DNA of 64,000 nucleotides, taken from Thalassotalea atypica (GTDB lineage: Bacteria; Pseudomonadota; Gammaproteobacteria; Enterobacterales; Alteromonadaceae). Below, in pieces: positions 1 to 9,958 of the stretch. The position numbers were made by a program, and so were the translations under genes. Numbering within the stretch: the stretch's first letter is position 1; the number at the start of each line of letters is the position of its first letter. The DNA is taken from assembly GCF_030295975.1 (NCBI RefSeq), contig NZ_AP027364.1, positions 3,162,001 through 3,226,000 on the forward strand, written 5' to 3'. The notes under the pieces were generated by a model. That model saw only the letters and a list, made by a program, of their open reading frames with translations. It did not search any database and had not been told where the DNA came from.

Positions 1-1
1 T

Positions 2-967
2 CTGTCAGAAAACGATCAATTTAATTTGGTAGACCAATTACAGCGGAGCCATGAGAGCATTAATTCACTGGCAGAATTCGATCCAGAATTAAACAACATT
101 GCTACTTTATTAAATGAATCACTTATTCAGCTTGAAGAAGCCAGTCTCGATTTAAGGCACTATCACGAAAAGTTAGAACTTGATCCTGAAGCATTTGCTC
201 ATCTCGAAGAACGCTACTCCATAGCGGTGCAACTTGCGAAGAAGCATCAAGTGGCGCCTGAACATCTTGTTGATTTTCATATGAGGCTTTGCAAAGAATT
301 AGAAGGTATTTCCGGCGATGAATCACGCTTATCATTGCTAACGGAGAATATTGAACAAAGCAAAGCATCATATAATGACGCATGTAAATTGTTAACTCAA
401 TCGAGACGAAATGCCGCAAGCGATATCAGCAAAAGAATCACCCTCAGTATGCAAGAACTAAATATGCCTCATGGCCAATTCGATGTTGCTGTCGAAGAAG
501 ATTCAGCAAAAACACTCTCACTCAACGGCGCAGACACCGTATGTTTTAACGTGAGTATCAATCCTGGCCAAGCACTCGAAGCAATGCATAAAGTGGCTTC
601 AGGCGGTGAATTGTCTAGGATTAGCCTTGCCATGCAAGTAATATTGGCCGATAAAATAGTTTCTCCAACTTTGATATTTGATGAAGTCGATGTAGGCATT
701 AGCGGACCAACTGCCTCAATGGTGGGTGCAAAACTACAAATGCTAGCAAAAAACACTCAAGTTATTTGTGTCACCCACCTGCCTCAAGTAGCGTGTAAAG
801 GTCATCAACAAATGTTTGTTGCTAAGTTAACCGATGGCGAACACACCGAAACAAGTGTTACGGAACTAAGTGAAGGCGCGCGCATCAAAGAAATTGCACG
901 TCTGCTTGCTGGCGATAAAATCACTGAAAACAGCTTAGCTAATGCGCAAGAATTATTGGCAAGCTGA
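2..967 (+). CDS. recN: DNA repair protein RecN, C-terminal part (gene cut by window start)
   Basis: RecN is an SMC-like ATPase that acts at double-strand breaks in recombinational repair. The reading frame is open from base 2, so the gene begins upstream and the N-terminal ATPase half is missing; the TTG at 26 is internal. What remains is the end of the coiled-coil arm (rich in Glu/Leu heptads) followed by the C-terminal nucleotide-binding half. The ABC/SMC signature ASGGELSR and the Walker B segment LIFDEVDVGISG are both present, followed by a D-loop/H-loop region VTHLPQVACKG. The usual SOS operator would lie outside the window. Identity is very secure from these motifs and from the bamE gene directly downstream, an arrangement common in gammaproteobacteria. 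Confidence 0.96.
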   Translation: MSENDQFNLVDQLQRSHESINSLAEFDPELNNIATLLNESLIQLEEASLDLRHYHEKLELDPEAFAHLEERYSIAVQLAKKHQVAPEHLVDFHMRLCKELEGISGDESRLSLLTENIEQSKASYNDACKLLTQSRRNAASDISKRITLSMQELNMPHGQFDVAVEEDSAKTLSLNGADTVCFNVSINPGQALEAMHKVASGGELSRISLAMQVILADKIVSPTLIFDEVDVGISGPTASMVGAKLQMLAKNTQVICVTHLPQVACKGHQQMFVAKLTDGEHTETSVTELSEGARIKEIARLLAGDKITENSLANAQELLAS

Positions 968-1069
968 GGCACTAATAATTAGATATAAATTAAATTGCAC
1001 TTTTTTTTGTATCTCACGCTCGGCTTGGTTATTATCCCTGTTCACATGTTGTAGGAAGATTAATTTTAA

Positions 1070-1417
1070 ATGTTACATAGAAGTTTAATACTCGCTTTAG
1101 CGTTAAGTGTTTCAGCGTGTTCAAGCTGGGTTTATCGCATCGACATACCCCAAGGCAACTATCTTGAACAAAAAGATATTGAAAAATTGCAAGTAGGGAT
1201 GACCAAGGAGCAAGTAAAGTATGTACTAGGTAGCCCTGTCGTTATCGACTCTTTTGAAAACAACATATGGCACTATGTGTATCAGTTTAAGTCGGGACGT
1301 AATGAAAAATTTAATGCACGTAAGGATTTTGTTGTTCGATTTAAAGATAACTTATTGGTGTCAGCCGAAGGTGATTTTGAGCTGTCAGAGAATTTTAATA
1401 CACCTTACGAAAATTAA
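1070..1417 (+). CDS. bamE: Outer membrane protein assembly factor BamE (SmpA/OmlA) lipoprotein
   Basis: BamE is a small lipoprotein of the BAM complex that inserts beta-barrel proteins into the outer membrane. The 115-residue product starts with a lipoprotein signal peptide ending in the lipobox SVSAC, followed by the SmpA/OmlA domain: YRIDIPQGNYL, then DIEKLQVGMTKEQVKYVLGSP and the WHYVYQF strand. Length and order match the family. It lies 102 bp downstream of recN on the same strand and converges on the HDOD gene, with a hairpin between them. Confidence 0.96.
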   Translation: MLHRSLILALALSVSACSSWVYRIDIPQGNYLEQKDIEKLQVGMTKEQVKYVLGSPVVIDSFENNIWHYVYQFKSGRNEKFNARKDFVVRFKDNLLVSAEGDFELSENFNTPYEN

Positions 1418-1435
1418 TTTTTAGTATCGTTGTTT

Positions 1436-1467
1436 GTCCTGAAGTAAGTGTCGATTTACTTCAGGAC
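1436..1467. terminator. 12-bp perfect hairpin between convergent bamE and HDOD gene
   Basis: GTCCTGAAGTAA (1436-1447) and its exact reverse complement TTACTTCAGGAC (1456-1467) flank an 8-nt loop. The position between two convergent 3' ends suggests a bidirectional terminator or mRNA-end stabiliser, but neither side has a strong T tract, so termination is inferred. Confidence 0.6.
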
Positions 1468-1498
1468 TACGTTATTTAGATTAGTTAATAAGAGCTAA

Positions 1499-2341
1499 TT
1501 AACTAAACATCGTTCTTGCACTCTCATAAATGCTCTTGAATTCATCTGAATCCATAAAACTTTCACTTTCAATCACCCCTTTAGAAACAAAACTTCTTAA
1601 CAAGGCTTCTTGCGTTGCAGGATTTTTGAAGACTCCGTGATAAATAGCACCAGCTCGAATGAAATCCAAGTAATGTGCCTCGCTTGGCAATACCGTTAAA
1701 TCACTCCACTGCCTTACTATTTCAGTAAATTCGTTGGAAAGCCCCCAAGCAATTGTCACTTCAGCGCCTATTTGATTTGCTAACTTAATGATTGCTTGTT
1801 GAAGAAAGGAAGGATTGGCAAACACATCTGGGTGTTGCTCTGCCTCTGTTAATATAGGCAAAATACCGATATTGTGGACCAAGGCAGCCAATGTTAACGT
1901 ATCTAATGCTAACGGAGAGTGTTTATTTTTTTGTAAATAGCAAGTCATTAAAGCTATTGCAACTGAAGAAACGTCTACCGTTTTTTGCCAAGACTTTTTC
2001 AAATACATCGAAATAACATCATTTTCCGAAATAAATACTTGTTCTACAGCCATGGCTGTTGCAATGCTCTTTATTTGCCTTAAACCGATTCGAGTCACCG
2101 CTTGACCTAAGGTCTCTACTTTCACGGAGCGACCTAATATTGCACTATTTGCTACTTTCAACATTCCCAAAGATAGTGCTGGATCTTGGTTTATAATATC
2201 ACTCATAGCATTAAGATTAATCTCAGGGTCATCAGCAGCATCCCGCACTTTTAATGCAATCTCTGGCAAGGTGGGTAAGACTAAAGCTTCTTGTTTAATT
2301 TTTTCTACCAAAATGGTGTACAGCGCATTCTCAGCTGACAT
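1499..2341 (-). CDS. HDOD domain-containing protein
   Basis: The 280-residue protein consists almost entirely of an HDOD domain, a relative of the HD phosphohydrolase fold that usually lacks the metal ligands and acts in signalling or regulation. Diagnostic sequence includes LPTLPEIALKVRDAADDP near residues 23-40, the segment DPALSLGMLKVANSAILG and GQAVTRIGLRQIKSIATA, all typical of HDOD proteins. There is no receiver, GGDEF or EAL domain fused to it. No target can be deduced; the gene stands alone, convergent with bamE and divergent from trhP. Confidence 0.9.
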   Translation of the reverse strand: MSAENALYTILVEKIKQEALVLPTLPEIALKVRDAADDPEINLNAMSDIINQDPALSLGMLKVANSAILGRSVKVETLGQAVTRIGLRQIKSIATAMAVEQVFISENDVISMYLKKSWQKTVDVSSVAIALMTCYLQKNKHSPLALDTLTLAALVHNIGILPILTEAEQHPDVFANPSFLQQAIIKLANQIGAEVTIAWGLSNEFTEIVRQWSDLTVLPSEAHYLDFIRAGAIYHGVFKNPATQEALLRSFVSKGVIESESFMDSDEFKSIYESARTMFS

Positions 2342-2536
2342 ATAGAACCCTTATTATTAATATTTGGTACTTCTACTTATAAACGTAGCACAAAACCAGA
2401 AATACCATAGAAAATTAATGTGATAGCAAACAAACATACGCCGGTATAAGCGGCTTATGTTTTGATATACAACCAAGTCACAAGTCAACATCAACACTCA
2501 ACTCATATCTTATTAGCCCGAGCTTTACCGTCAATT

Positions 2537-2550
2537 TTGATGCAAATCAA
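2537..2550 (+). promoter_or_regulatory. FNR-type binding site upstream of trhP
   Basis: TTGATGCAAATCAA matches the FNR/EtrA consensus TTGAT-N4-ATCAA at every conserved base. Its centre is about 100 bp before the trhP start codon, and the surrounding 303-bp intergenic stretch (2342-2644) holds no gene. The genes it precedes make an O2-independent tRNA modification, which fits anaerobic activation. I did not find a convincing -10 element at the class II distance, so the mode of control is inferred. Confidence 0.6.
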
Positions 2551-2644
2551 GTACAAGTTAATTACTTTGCACTATTGATTGTACTGTTCAAATAAAACAC
2601 TAAAATGACCCCCTTTTTGAATTTTTAGTAAGTAGTAATAATTT

Positions 2645-4006
2645 ATGATTAAACCTGAGTTGCTCTCTCCTGCTGGTAGCCTTAAGAACATGCGTTATGC
2701 GTTCGCATATGGTGCTGATGCAGTTTACGCTGGCCAACCCAGATACTCTCTACGAGTACGCAACAATGAGTTTAGTCATGACAACTTACATCAAGGCATA
2801 AATGAAGCGCATGAGCTCGGTAAGAAGTTCTACGTCGTTAATAATATTGCACCGCATAACAGCAAACTGAAAACCTTTATTCGTGACTTAAAGCCTATTA
2901 TTGACATGAAACCAGACGCGATGATTATGTCAGATCCAGGCTTAATCATGATGGCAAAAGACGCCTTTCCAGACATGCCTCTGCATCTCTCTGTACAAGC
3001 AAATGCGGTTAATTGGGCAACGGTTAAATTCTGGGAGCAACAAGGTATTGAACGTGTCATTTTATCTCGTGAATTGTCATTAGATGAAATAGAAGAAATT
3101 AGACAACAATGCCCAGACATTGAAATCGAAGTCTTTGTTCATGGCGCTTTATGCATGGCTTATTCTGGCCGTTGTTTACTTTCCGGCTATATGAACAAGC
3201 GAGATCCTAATCAAGGCACATGTACCAACGCTTGCCGCTGGAACTACAATGTTCACTCTGCCACCGAAAATGAATCTGGTGATGTCATTCCAGTAAAATC
3301 GGTTGAAGAATTTAACCCACAAGAGGGTAATAGCTTCGATGATGTGGTTTTATTGCAAGAAGAGCATAAACCTGATGAATACATGCCGGCATTTGAAGAT
3401 GAGCACGGCACTTATATCATGAACTCAAAAGATTTACGTGCGGTTGAGCAAGTTGACCGACTTGTAAAAATGGGTATCCACTCGCTGAAGATCGAGGGTC
3501 GTACAAAATCATTTTACTACTGTGCTCGCACTGCCCGCGTATACAATGAAGCCATATTAGACGCTATGGCAAACAAACCATTTAATCCAGCACTAAATCA
3601 TGAATTAGAGCATCTTGCTCACCGTGGTTATACAGCTGGTTTTTTACAACGTCACAAACAGGGCGATCTTCAAAACTACGATTACGGTTATTCAAAAAGT
3701 GACAGCCAGCAATTTGTTGGTGAAGTATTGGGCCGTAATGAAGAAAATGGCTTGATTGAAATCGATGTGAAAAATAAATTCATGGTTGGTGATGAGCTAG
3801 AACTAATGACTCCATCTGGCAATCAATCTTTTGTCTTGACCTATATGGAGTCCTCAAAAGGCGAATTAATCAAAGACGCTAAAGGATCAGGTCATAAAGT
3901 CGCTATTTCATTAGAAACAAGTAAAGACTTGGCTTACGGCGTGTTAATGAGAAAACTAAACGCCGACGAAAATACAAGACATCCATTCGCCCAAAATCAG
4001 AGCTAA
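2645..4006 (+). CDS. trhP: tRNA 5-hydroxyuridine synthesis protein TrhP (YegQ, peptidase U32 family)
   Basis: TrhP carries out the oxygen-independent hydroxylation of uridine 34 of tRNA (ho5U, precursor of cmo5U), using prephenate and an Fe-S cluster. The 453-residue protein has the U32 features: LLSPAGSLKNMRYAFAYGADAVYAG at the N terminus, the VFVHGALCMAYSGRCLLSG segment and the TCTNACRW segment, whose cysteines are the expected cluster ligands, and the IEGRTKS motif. The C-terminal beta-barrel extension of YegQ-type members is present. The ferredoxin gene yfhL follows after only 3 bp, which matches the known genetic dependence of TrhP on YfhL. An exact FNR box lies upstream. Confidence 0.93.
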   Translation: MIKPELLSPAGSLKNMRYAFAYGADAVYAGQPRYSLRVRNNEFSHDNLHQGINEAHELGKKFYVVNNIAPHNSKLKTFIRDLKPIIDMKPDAMIMSDPGLIMMAKDAFPDMPLHLSVQANAVNWATVKFWEQQGIERVILSRELSLDEIEEIRQQCPDIEIEVFVHGALCMAYSGRCLLSGYMNKRDPNQGTCTNACRWNYNVHSATENESGDVIPVKSVEEFNPQEGNSFDDVVLLQEEHKPDEYMPAFEDEHGTYIMNSKDLRAVEQVDRLVKMGIHSLKIEGRTKSFYYCARTARVYNEAILDAMANKPFNPALNHELEHLAHRGYTAGFLQRHKQGDLQNYDYGYSKSDSQQFVGEVLGRNEENGLIEIDVKNKFMVGDELELMTPSGNQSFVLTYMESSKGELIKDAKGSGHKVAISLETSKDLAYGVLMRKLNADENTRHPFAQNQS

Positions 4007-4009
4007 ATA

Positions 4010-4255
4010 ATGGCATTGTTGATTGAACATGATTGCATCAACTGTGACATGTGTGAGCCAGAGTGTCCGAATAAGGCGATTTATTTTGGTGAAGAAATTT
4101 ACGAAATAGATCCCGATAAATGTACCGAGTGTTTAGGGCATTATGACGAACCAACGTGCGTTAAAGTATGCCCGATTAATTGCATTATCCCAGATCCTGC
4201 TCACCCCGAAGATGAGCAGAGTTTACTCAAGAAGTTTGAATTACTTTACGGTTAA
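4010..4255 (+). CDS. yfhL: YfhL family 4Fe-4S dicluster ferredoxin
   Basis: The 81-residue ferredoxin carries two cluster motifs: CINCDMCEPECP in the N-terminal half and CTECLGHYDEPTCVKVCP, with the spacer typical of the YfhL/Chromatium-type 2[4Fe-4S] ferredoxins, plus a short C-terminal extension (DPAHPEDEQSLLKKF). It starts 3 bp after trhP stops, so the two are co-transcribed. It probably supplies electrons to TrhP or helps maintain its Fe-S cluster; that link is established for the E. coli pair. Confidence 0.94.
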   Translation: MALLIEHDCINCDMCEPECPNKAIYFGEEIYEIDPDKCTECLGHYDEPTCVKVCPINCIIPDPAHPEDEQSLLKKFELLYG

Positions 4256-4303
4256 ATTGCTCAAAGAATTTCGATTACTTTGAGGAAAATCACGTCACCC
4301 GTT

Positions 4304-5155
4304 TTATACAGAAAACGGGTATTTGATTGCTTCGTGATGTTCATACCCTTCAATTGAAAAGTCGTCCATAGTGACCCAAGTTTCTAAATCTTCAAGTGAC
4401 TTTATTTTCGGATTAATAAGTAGTTTAGGCGATGCGTATGGCTCACGTTTCAACTGAACGTTTTTCATCAGCTCAAGCTGATCTTCGTAAATGTGTGCAT
4501 TAACTATTTTATGATACGCCTTACCGGGTTTATGGCCAGTGATCTGAGCCACCAATGCGAGCAATACAAAAACTTGAATTTGATTGAAATTCAAACCCAG
4601 CGGCACATCGCACGATCGTTGATAGCTGGTTAAGTGTAACGTATCACCTAACAACGAAAAGTTGTGAGTATGCATACAAGGCCTCAAACACCCCATGTGA
4701 AACTCACCAGGATTGTAAAATGACAATATTTCACCACGATCATCAATTCCATTAGACAAGTTGTCGATTAACTTTCTAAATTGATCAACATGACCACCGT
4801 CAGGCTTTTGCCAACTTCTCCCTTGAACACCATAAACTCTGCCCATATCATCTTGGCCTTTACGATGTTCGTTATTAAGCCACCAATCATTTTCATTAGC
4901 ATTAGCATCCCAAGTTTTAGTCCCTAAGGCTCTAAAATCAGCTGCATTGTCATAGCCACGTAAATAACCAATTATTTCGGCAATTGCAGATTTCCAATAA
5001 CTCTTTCTAGTGGTGATCATCGGGAATTCATTATTAGCTACATCATACGTTAAGTCAGCGTCAACCACAGTTAAGCAGCGCTTACCTGTTCTGTTATTTT
5101 CTATCCAAACACCTTCATCAACAATGCGCTGGCATAGTGCTAAATATTGCTTCAT
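4304..5155 (-). CDS. thyA: Thymidylate synthase
   Basis: ThyA methylates dUMP to dTMP with methylene-tetrahydrofolate, in the cytosol. The catalytic cysteine lies in [12 protein letters not shown]; the dUMP-binding [14 protein letters not shown] and the NAHIYEDQ segment are intact. The protein has 283 residues, about 20 more than the E. coli enzyme, and its active-site flank (LRPCMHTH rather than APCHAFF) and C-terminal tail are of the longer marine gammaproteobacterial subtype. Its ATG overlaps the lgt stop codon by 4 bp (ATGA), so the two are translationally coupled at the end of the rppH-ptsP-tauE-lgt-thyA run. Confidence 0.96.
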   Translation of the reverse strand: MKQYLALCQRIVDEGVWIENNRTGKRCLTVVDADLTYDVANNEFPMITTRKSYWKSAIAEIIGYLRGYDNAADFRALGTKTWDANANENDWWLNNEHRKGQDDMGRVYGVQGRSWQKPDGGHVDQFRKLIDNLSNGIDDRGEILSFYNPGEFHMGCLRPCMHTHNFSLLGDTLHLTSYQRSCDVPLGLNFNQIQVFVLLALVAQITGHKPGKAYHKIVNAHIYEDQLELMKNVQLKREPYASPKLLINPKIKSLEDLETWVTMDDFSIEGYEHHEAIKYPFSV

Positions 5156-5979
5156 TTAGAATTTCCCTTTATTGCAGCTTTGGCTTGAATGTTTGCGCCC
5201 CAAATAATAATAACAATGCCGACAATCACCATGGGTAGACTTAGAATCTGTCCCATTGAAATGTTGGCAAAAATAAAACCTAAATGTGCATCTGGTTCTC
5301 GGAAAAGCTCGACTATAGTTCTAAACACACCATAACCAATCAAGAACACACCAGAGGCCAAGCCAAGTGTTCTTGGTTTGCGCATCAATATGAATAAAAT
5401 GGCGAAAAGTACAACGCCTTCAAGCATAAATTCGTATAATTGAGAAGGATGCCTAGGCACTAACAATGGGTCATTGGGAAATACAACACCCCACGGAACA
5501 TCAGTTTGACGCCCCCATAATTCAGCATTGATAAAGTTACCAATACGTCCCATCCCTAAACCAATAGGTACAAGCGGCGCAACAAAGTCGCCTACACTTA
5601 AAAACGCTTTATCAGTCTTTCGCGCAAAAAGATAAACGGCGGCAATAACCCCTAATAGGCCACCATGGAATGACATTCCACCTTGCCATATCTTTAATAA
5701 ATATAACGGGTCGGCAATAAAATAATCGAATTGATAAAATAATACATAGCCGACTCTTCCACCTAAAATAACGCCTAAAAATCCATAAAACAAAAGATCG
5801 CTTACTTGCTCCCTTGTCCAAATACCTTTGCTTTTATCAGCAGCTCTGTTTGCGATATAGAGCGCTGCAACAAAACCAATAAGGTACATCAAGCCATACC
5901 AGCGAACTGCCACAGGGCCGACACTAAAAATGATAGGGTCGATCTGAGGAAATTGAATAAATGATTCAGTCATTAACAT
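5152..5979 (-). CDS. lgt: Prolipoprotein diacylglyceryl transferase
   Basis: Lgt transfers diacylglyceryl from phosphatidylglycerol to the lipobox cysteine of prolipoproteins in the inner membrane. The 275-residue protein has seven predicted membrane helices and the family motifs [28 protein letters not shown] (essential His) and the Lgt signature [14 protein letters not shown]. An alternative ATG two codons downstream (MTESFIQ) is equally plausible as the start. It overlaps thyA by 4 bp and follows the exporter gene by 78 bp. Confidence 0.97.
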   Translation of the reverse strand: MLMTESFIQFPQIDPIIFSVGPVAVRWYGLMYLIGFVAALYIANRAADKSKGIWTREQVSDLLFYGFLGVILGGRVGYVLFYQFDYFIADPLYLLKIWQGGMSFHGGLLGVIAAVYLFARKTDKAFLSVGDFVAPLVPIGLGMGRIGNFINAELWGRQTDVPWGVVFPNDPLLVPRHPSQLYEFMLEGVVLFAILFILMRKPRTLGLASGVFLIGYGVFRTIVELFREPDAHLGFIFANISMGQILSLPMVIVGIVIIIWGANIQAKAAIKGNSK

Positions 5980-6057
5980 TCCAAGAAGTGATAATTATTC
6001 TTATATAATAGAAGAGTGAATTAAGAGGTAAATTATGCCTAATTGAGTGTCAAATAG

Positions 6058-6852
6058 CTACGACCACAACATTTTAATCGCTACCAAAATTAAAAAAACT
6101 GCAAAGCCTTTTTTCAATGTTCTAACAGGCACATTAGCCGCCATCTTTACCCCCACACGGGCAAATAATGAAGACGTTAAACTGATGCCAGCTAATGCGG
6201 GCAAATAGATATAACCAAGACTCCAATTAGGCAGTAATACTTGATCAAGCCCAGTTATCACATAACCTATCGAGCCAAACAGTGCGACAACTAAACCACA
6301 AGCCGTTGCCACGCCTATAGTTTGTCTTAATTGCATCCCAAAATAGCTTAACGCAGGTACAAGAATGGCACCACCAGCTATCCCCATCAAACTTGCCATG
6401 ATGCCTGTAAATAAGGCTATTGACTGCAAGACGCCAATTGATGGCATTTCTCTTATCTTAGGTTTTCGAATGGACGCCAACATGTAACTTGCTAACAGGA
6501 TGACCGCTGTAGCAAAAATAAAGGTCAGCGTATCACTAGATAACTTATCCGCAATAAACGCCCCTATCAACGCTCCCAACGCAATCACAGCCATAATTTG
6601 ACGGGTAATTGACCACGGAATATTACGATTTTTATGATGAGCTCTGACTGCAGAAGCAGAAGTTACGACGATTGTCGCTAAAGACGTACCAAGTGCAACA
6701 GGCATGAGGATGTCGACAGGTACCCCTACTTGTGGCAGTAAATAGACCAATGCTGGTACAATAATTAAGCCACCTCCAATACCAAGCAAGCCCGCTAGAA
6801 AACCAACGAGAGCACCTAATACCAAACAAGCGATAAAGAAGCCTAACAACAT
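6058..6852 (-). CDS. Sulfite exporter TauE/SafE family permease
   Basis: This 264-residue inner-membrane protein has about eight hydrophobic helices and the two-fold repeat of the TauE/SafE (DUF81) family: GLLGIGGGLIIVPALVYLLP near the N terminus and SLMGIAGGAILVPALSYFGM in the second half. Family members are thought to export small organosulfur or organic anions; the substrate cannot be told here. It sits 20 bp after ptsP and before lgt, a position often occupied by a gene of this family in related genomes. Confidence 0.92.
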   Translation of the reverse strand: MLLGFFIACLVLGALVGFLAGLLGIGGGLIIVPALVYLLPQVGVPVDILMPVALGTSLATIVVTSASAVRAHHKNRNIPWSITRQIMAVIALGALIGAFIADKLSSDTLTFIFATAVILLASYMLASIRKPKIREMPSIGVLQSIALFTGIMASLMGIAGGAILVPALSYFGMQLRQTIGVATACGLVVALFGSIGYVITGLDQVLLPNWSLGYIYLPALAGISLTSSLFARVGVKMAANVPVRTLKKGFAVFLILVAIKMLWS

Positions 6853-6871
6853 ATTATTTTATCTACCAAAA

Positions 6872-9139
6872 CTACATCCCAGCACGAACAAATCCGCCTA
6901 AGTCAAGTTGTTCTAGCTGTTCGTTTAAATAATTATGCACTTGCTTAGCAGTGCTGAGAGTAAGCGCATGGGACAAAATTATTTTCGCTCGCTGCAACTC
7001 TACATGACGAATGACCCATTTTACCCGAGCTACGTTTTGCGCATTCATACTTAATTTATCATAGCCCATTGCTAATAATAGCAAAGCTCCCGCAGGTTCA
7101 CTCGCCATTTCACCACATAAACTTAATGGGACTAAGTATTTTTGAGATTCTTGTGCAATAAAATTTAGCGCGCGCAGTACTGACGGATGATAGAAATTAT
7201 ACAGTGCTGATACTCTTGAGTTGTTACGATCAACTGCAAGTAAATACTGAGTTAAATCATTACTACCAACAGAAAAGAAGTCTACCCGATGAGCTAACTC
7301 TTTTAGCTGATAAATAACTGCTGGCACTTCAATCATGATGCCTATTCGAGGGCGAGGTAATCTTTTATCGCTGTTTTCAAACAACTCGTCGTTGAGTTCG
7401 TAATAGGCTTGGTTAATTAACCTTATGGCGTCGTCAACTTCAGTAATATTTGAAATCATGGGCAACATGATTTCCAAATTATTATAATGTTGATTTGCCC
7501 GCATCATTGCCCTCACTTGCAGCAAAAATATCTCTGGGTGATCTAAGGTAACTCTGATCCCACGCCAGCCTAGAAATGGGTTTTCTTCCGCAATAGGGAA
7601 ATATGGCAGTGCTTTATCGCCGCCAATATCAAGTGTTCGCATCGTCACTGCATGAGATGGAAACGTTGCCAACACTTCTTGATACCAAAGAGTTTGCTCA
7701 TGTTCAGATGGAAAACAACTGCGGTTCATGAACGGAATTTCCGTACGATATAAGCCAATACCTACAGCACCTGAAGATTGAGTATGTTCAACTCCAGCGC
7801 TTAAACCGGCATTTAATAATAATTCAATGGCTCTCCCGTCTTTGGTCACACTAGGCAAATCGGCAACCTTTTTAACCATATTGGTCAAAGCGGTTTCTTC
7901 TTGAATTAAATGGCGATATTCACGTTTCAACGACTCACTAGGTGTAATAAATAAATCACCACTGTAACCATCAACAATCGCATCTTGAAAATTCAACTGG
8001 CTCAACGGCAAAGATTCTACGCCCATGATCGCGGGCACACACATAGCTCTTGCTAGAATAGCGGCGTGAGAGTTATTTGAACCTGACAAGGAGACAATCG
8101 CTTGCAAACCATGGTGTTGATATTCCGCTAACATTGACGCCGTGACATCATTCGCAACTAAAATAAACTCTTCCGGTAATTGCTCATCACGCTGACTTTG
8201 CTCCTGCAAATTGAACAAGATCCGGTTACCTAAATCACGAATATCACTCGCCCGCTCACGTAAATATTGCTCTTCTAATGCTTCAAACTGGACAGCGTAA
8301 TGATCAATCACCAATTTCAACGCACTTTCCGCGCTCCAACCGGCTTTTATTTTCTCTTCAACTTCGTTACCAATATTGGCGCTATCAAGAAGCTGTTTAT
8401 AGACTTCAAAAATATCCAAGCTGTCATCAGACACCACCGCACTTAACTTTTGACTCATCGAGTTAAAGTCAGCTCGTGTTTTCAATACCGCGTCTTGATA
8501 ACGAATATTTTGCTCTCGGCTCGCGTACACTTTTTGTAAGCGTAAATTAAGCAAGTCGGCCTTAGGCTGAATAACCACCATTTGTGCCAGAGCGACGCCA
8601 GGAGATCCTGCGATGCCTTTAAGTTGTTTGGAAGATACATTGTCATTGGAAAAATATTGAATGCCACTGGCGCTTGCCACTGTTACTGCAATTTGTGCGG
8701 ACAATGTCACTAAAAACGCTTCTTCATTCTCACTAAAGTTGCGAGCTTGCTTTTGCTGAATAGATAAAATGCCGATGACTTTACGTTGATGAATGATCGG
8801 CGTACCAAGGAAGGCATAAAGATCATCTTCTTTAACTTCAGGCGTATGTTTATAGTGGGGATGTGCTTTCGCATTTGCGATGTTAATGGGCTCTTCTCTT
8901 TGTCCCACTAACCCAATCAAGCCTTCATTAAAATTGAGTGTTGTTTGGCCTAACGACTCTTTCGATAAGCCGTCGGAAGCAACGAGTAAAAAATGCTGTT
9001 TATGGTAATCAGACAAGTAAACAGAGCAACAATCCGTATCCATCGCCTTTTTCACCTGTGAGACCATGCGTACCAAAGCGACATCTAATTCAGGTTCTTG
9101 GCTGAACTCTAAAACAATACGGCGCAATGTGGTTAACAT
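6872..9139 (-). CDS. ptsP: Phosphoenolpyruvate-protein phosphotransferase PtsP (EI-Ntr)
   Basis: PtsP is enzyme I of the nitrogen phosphotransferase system, which passes phosphate from PEP to NPr and links nitrogen/carbon status to regulation. The 755-residue protein has an N-terminal GAF domain (about 1-155), the PEP-utiliser N domain (about 170-300), the swivelling phosphohistidine domain with SGSNNSHAAILARAM (His358 is the expected phosphorylation site) and the TIM-barrel PEP-binding domain with YRTEIPFMNR, SVGSNDLTQYLLAVDR and the catalytic Cys in LSLCGEMASEP. It lies downstream of rppH in the same orientation, as in most gammaproteobacteria. Confidence 0.96.
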   Translation of the reverse strand: MLTTLRRIVLEFSQEPELDVALVRMVSQVKKAMDTDCCSVYLSDYHKQHFLLVASDGLSKESLGQTTLNFNEGLIGLVGQREEPINIANAKAHPHYKHTPEVKEDDLYAFLGTPIIHQRKVIGILSIQQKQARNFSENEEAFLVTLSAQIAVTVASASGIQYFSNDNVSSKQLKGIAGSPGVALAQMVVIQPKADLLNLRLQKVYASREQNIRYQDAVLKTRADFNSMSQKLSAVVSDDSLDIFEVYKQLLDSANIGNEVEEKIKAGWSAESALKLVIDHYAVQFEALEEQYLRERASDIRDLGNRILFNLQEQSQRDEQLPEEFILVANDVTASMLAEYQHHGLQAIVSLSGSNNSHAAILARAMCVPAIMGVESLPLSQLNFQDAIVDGYSGDLFITPSESLKREYRHLIQEETALTNMVKKVADLPSVTKDGRAIELLLNAGLSAGVEHTQSSGAVGIGLYRTEIPFMNRSCFPSEHEQTLWYQEVLATFPSHAVTMRTLDIGGDKALPYFPIAEENPFLGWRGIRVTLDHPEIFLLQVRAMMRANQHYNNLEIMLPMISNITEVDDAIRLINQAYYELNDELFENSDKRLPRPRIGIMIEVPAVIYQLKELAHRVDFFSVGSNDLTQYLLAVDRNNSRVSALYNFYHPSVLRALNFIAQESQKYLVPLSLCGEMASEPAGALLLLAMGYDKLSMNAQNVARVKWVIRHVELQRAKIILSHALTLSTAKQVHNYLNEQLEQLDLGGFVRAGM

Positions 9140-9310
9140 GAAAATCCTTAATGAATAAGACCGATAAAATTCGGTTTAAGCTCCTTGAGATGGCCAATGA
9201 AGGTTTCAATGACCCTAGAAAATGACTCCTAAAAGGAAAACAAAATTAAAAGATATCGCTAGACCCAATAATGACTAGATCAGGTCAGCAATTTCCATAC
9301 ATAATAATAA

Positions 9311-9862
9311 TCAGTTTCTACGTCGTCTTCGATCCGGACGATGAAATGGCATTGCCACTGAGGCAAACTCTTTCATCACTTTACGATAAACATCACGCTT
9401 AAATGAAACAACCTGTCGAACCGGGTACCAGTAACTTACCCAACGCCAATCATCAAATTCAGGATGAGATGAATGCAATAAATCAACCGCAGACTCTGGC
9501 GCTGTCAATTTAAGTAAGAACCATTTTTGTTTTTGCCCGATACAAACCGGTTTGCTGTCGTGTCGTATAAATCTCTTCGGTAATTTGTACCTTAGCCAAT
9601 GTTTTGTTGTTGCAACTATTTTTACATGTTCCGGTTTCAAGCCCACTTCTTCGTACAACTCGCGATAAAGTGTTTCTTCTGCCGACTCACCATCATCAAT
9701 ACCGCCTTGCGGATATTGCCATGAATGTTGCCCAAAACGTCTTGCCCAAAATACTTGTCCCCTGTCATTGATTATTACTATGCCGACATTGGCTCGATAG
9801 CCTTCGGCATCTATCACAGGAACTCCTGACAAATTAATTTTTATATACTTTGATTCTTCCAT
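9311..9862 (-). CDS. rppH: RNA pyrophosphohydrolase RppH
   Basis: RppH removes pyrophosphate from the 5' end of mRNA and so triggers RNase E decay. The 183-residue protein begins near [14 protein letters not shown], carries the complete Nudix box starting [11 protein letters not shown] and ending RELYEEVGL, followed by the RppH-typical [10 protein letters not shown] and [10 protein letters not shown] segments. The Arg-rich C terminus (RPDRRRRRN) is a common extension. It is divergent from mutH across 96 bp and upstream of ptsP with a 171-bp gap that holds no other gene. Confidence 0.96.
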   Translation of the reverse strand: MEESKYIKINLSGVPVIDAEGYRANVGIVIINDRGQVFWARRFGQHSWQYPQGGIDDGESAEETLYRELYEEVGLKPEHVKIVATTKHWLRYKLPKRFIRHDSKPVCIGQKQKWFLLKLTAPESAVDLLHSSHPEFDDWRWVSYWYPVRQVVSFKRDVYRKVMKEFASVAMPFHRPDRRRRRN

Positions 9863-9958
9863 AATCTTAGCGCCCTAGCAAACAGATCCTTCGATTATTT
9901 TTTCAAATATCAAAGATTAAGTTACAATGGCGATTAAAACAGACCATTACTCATACAA

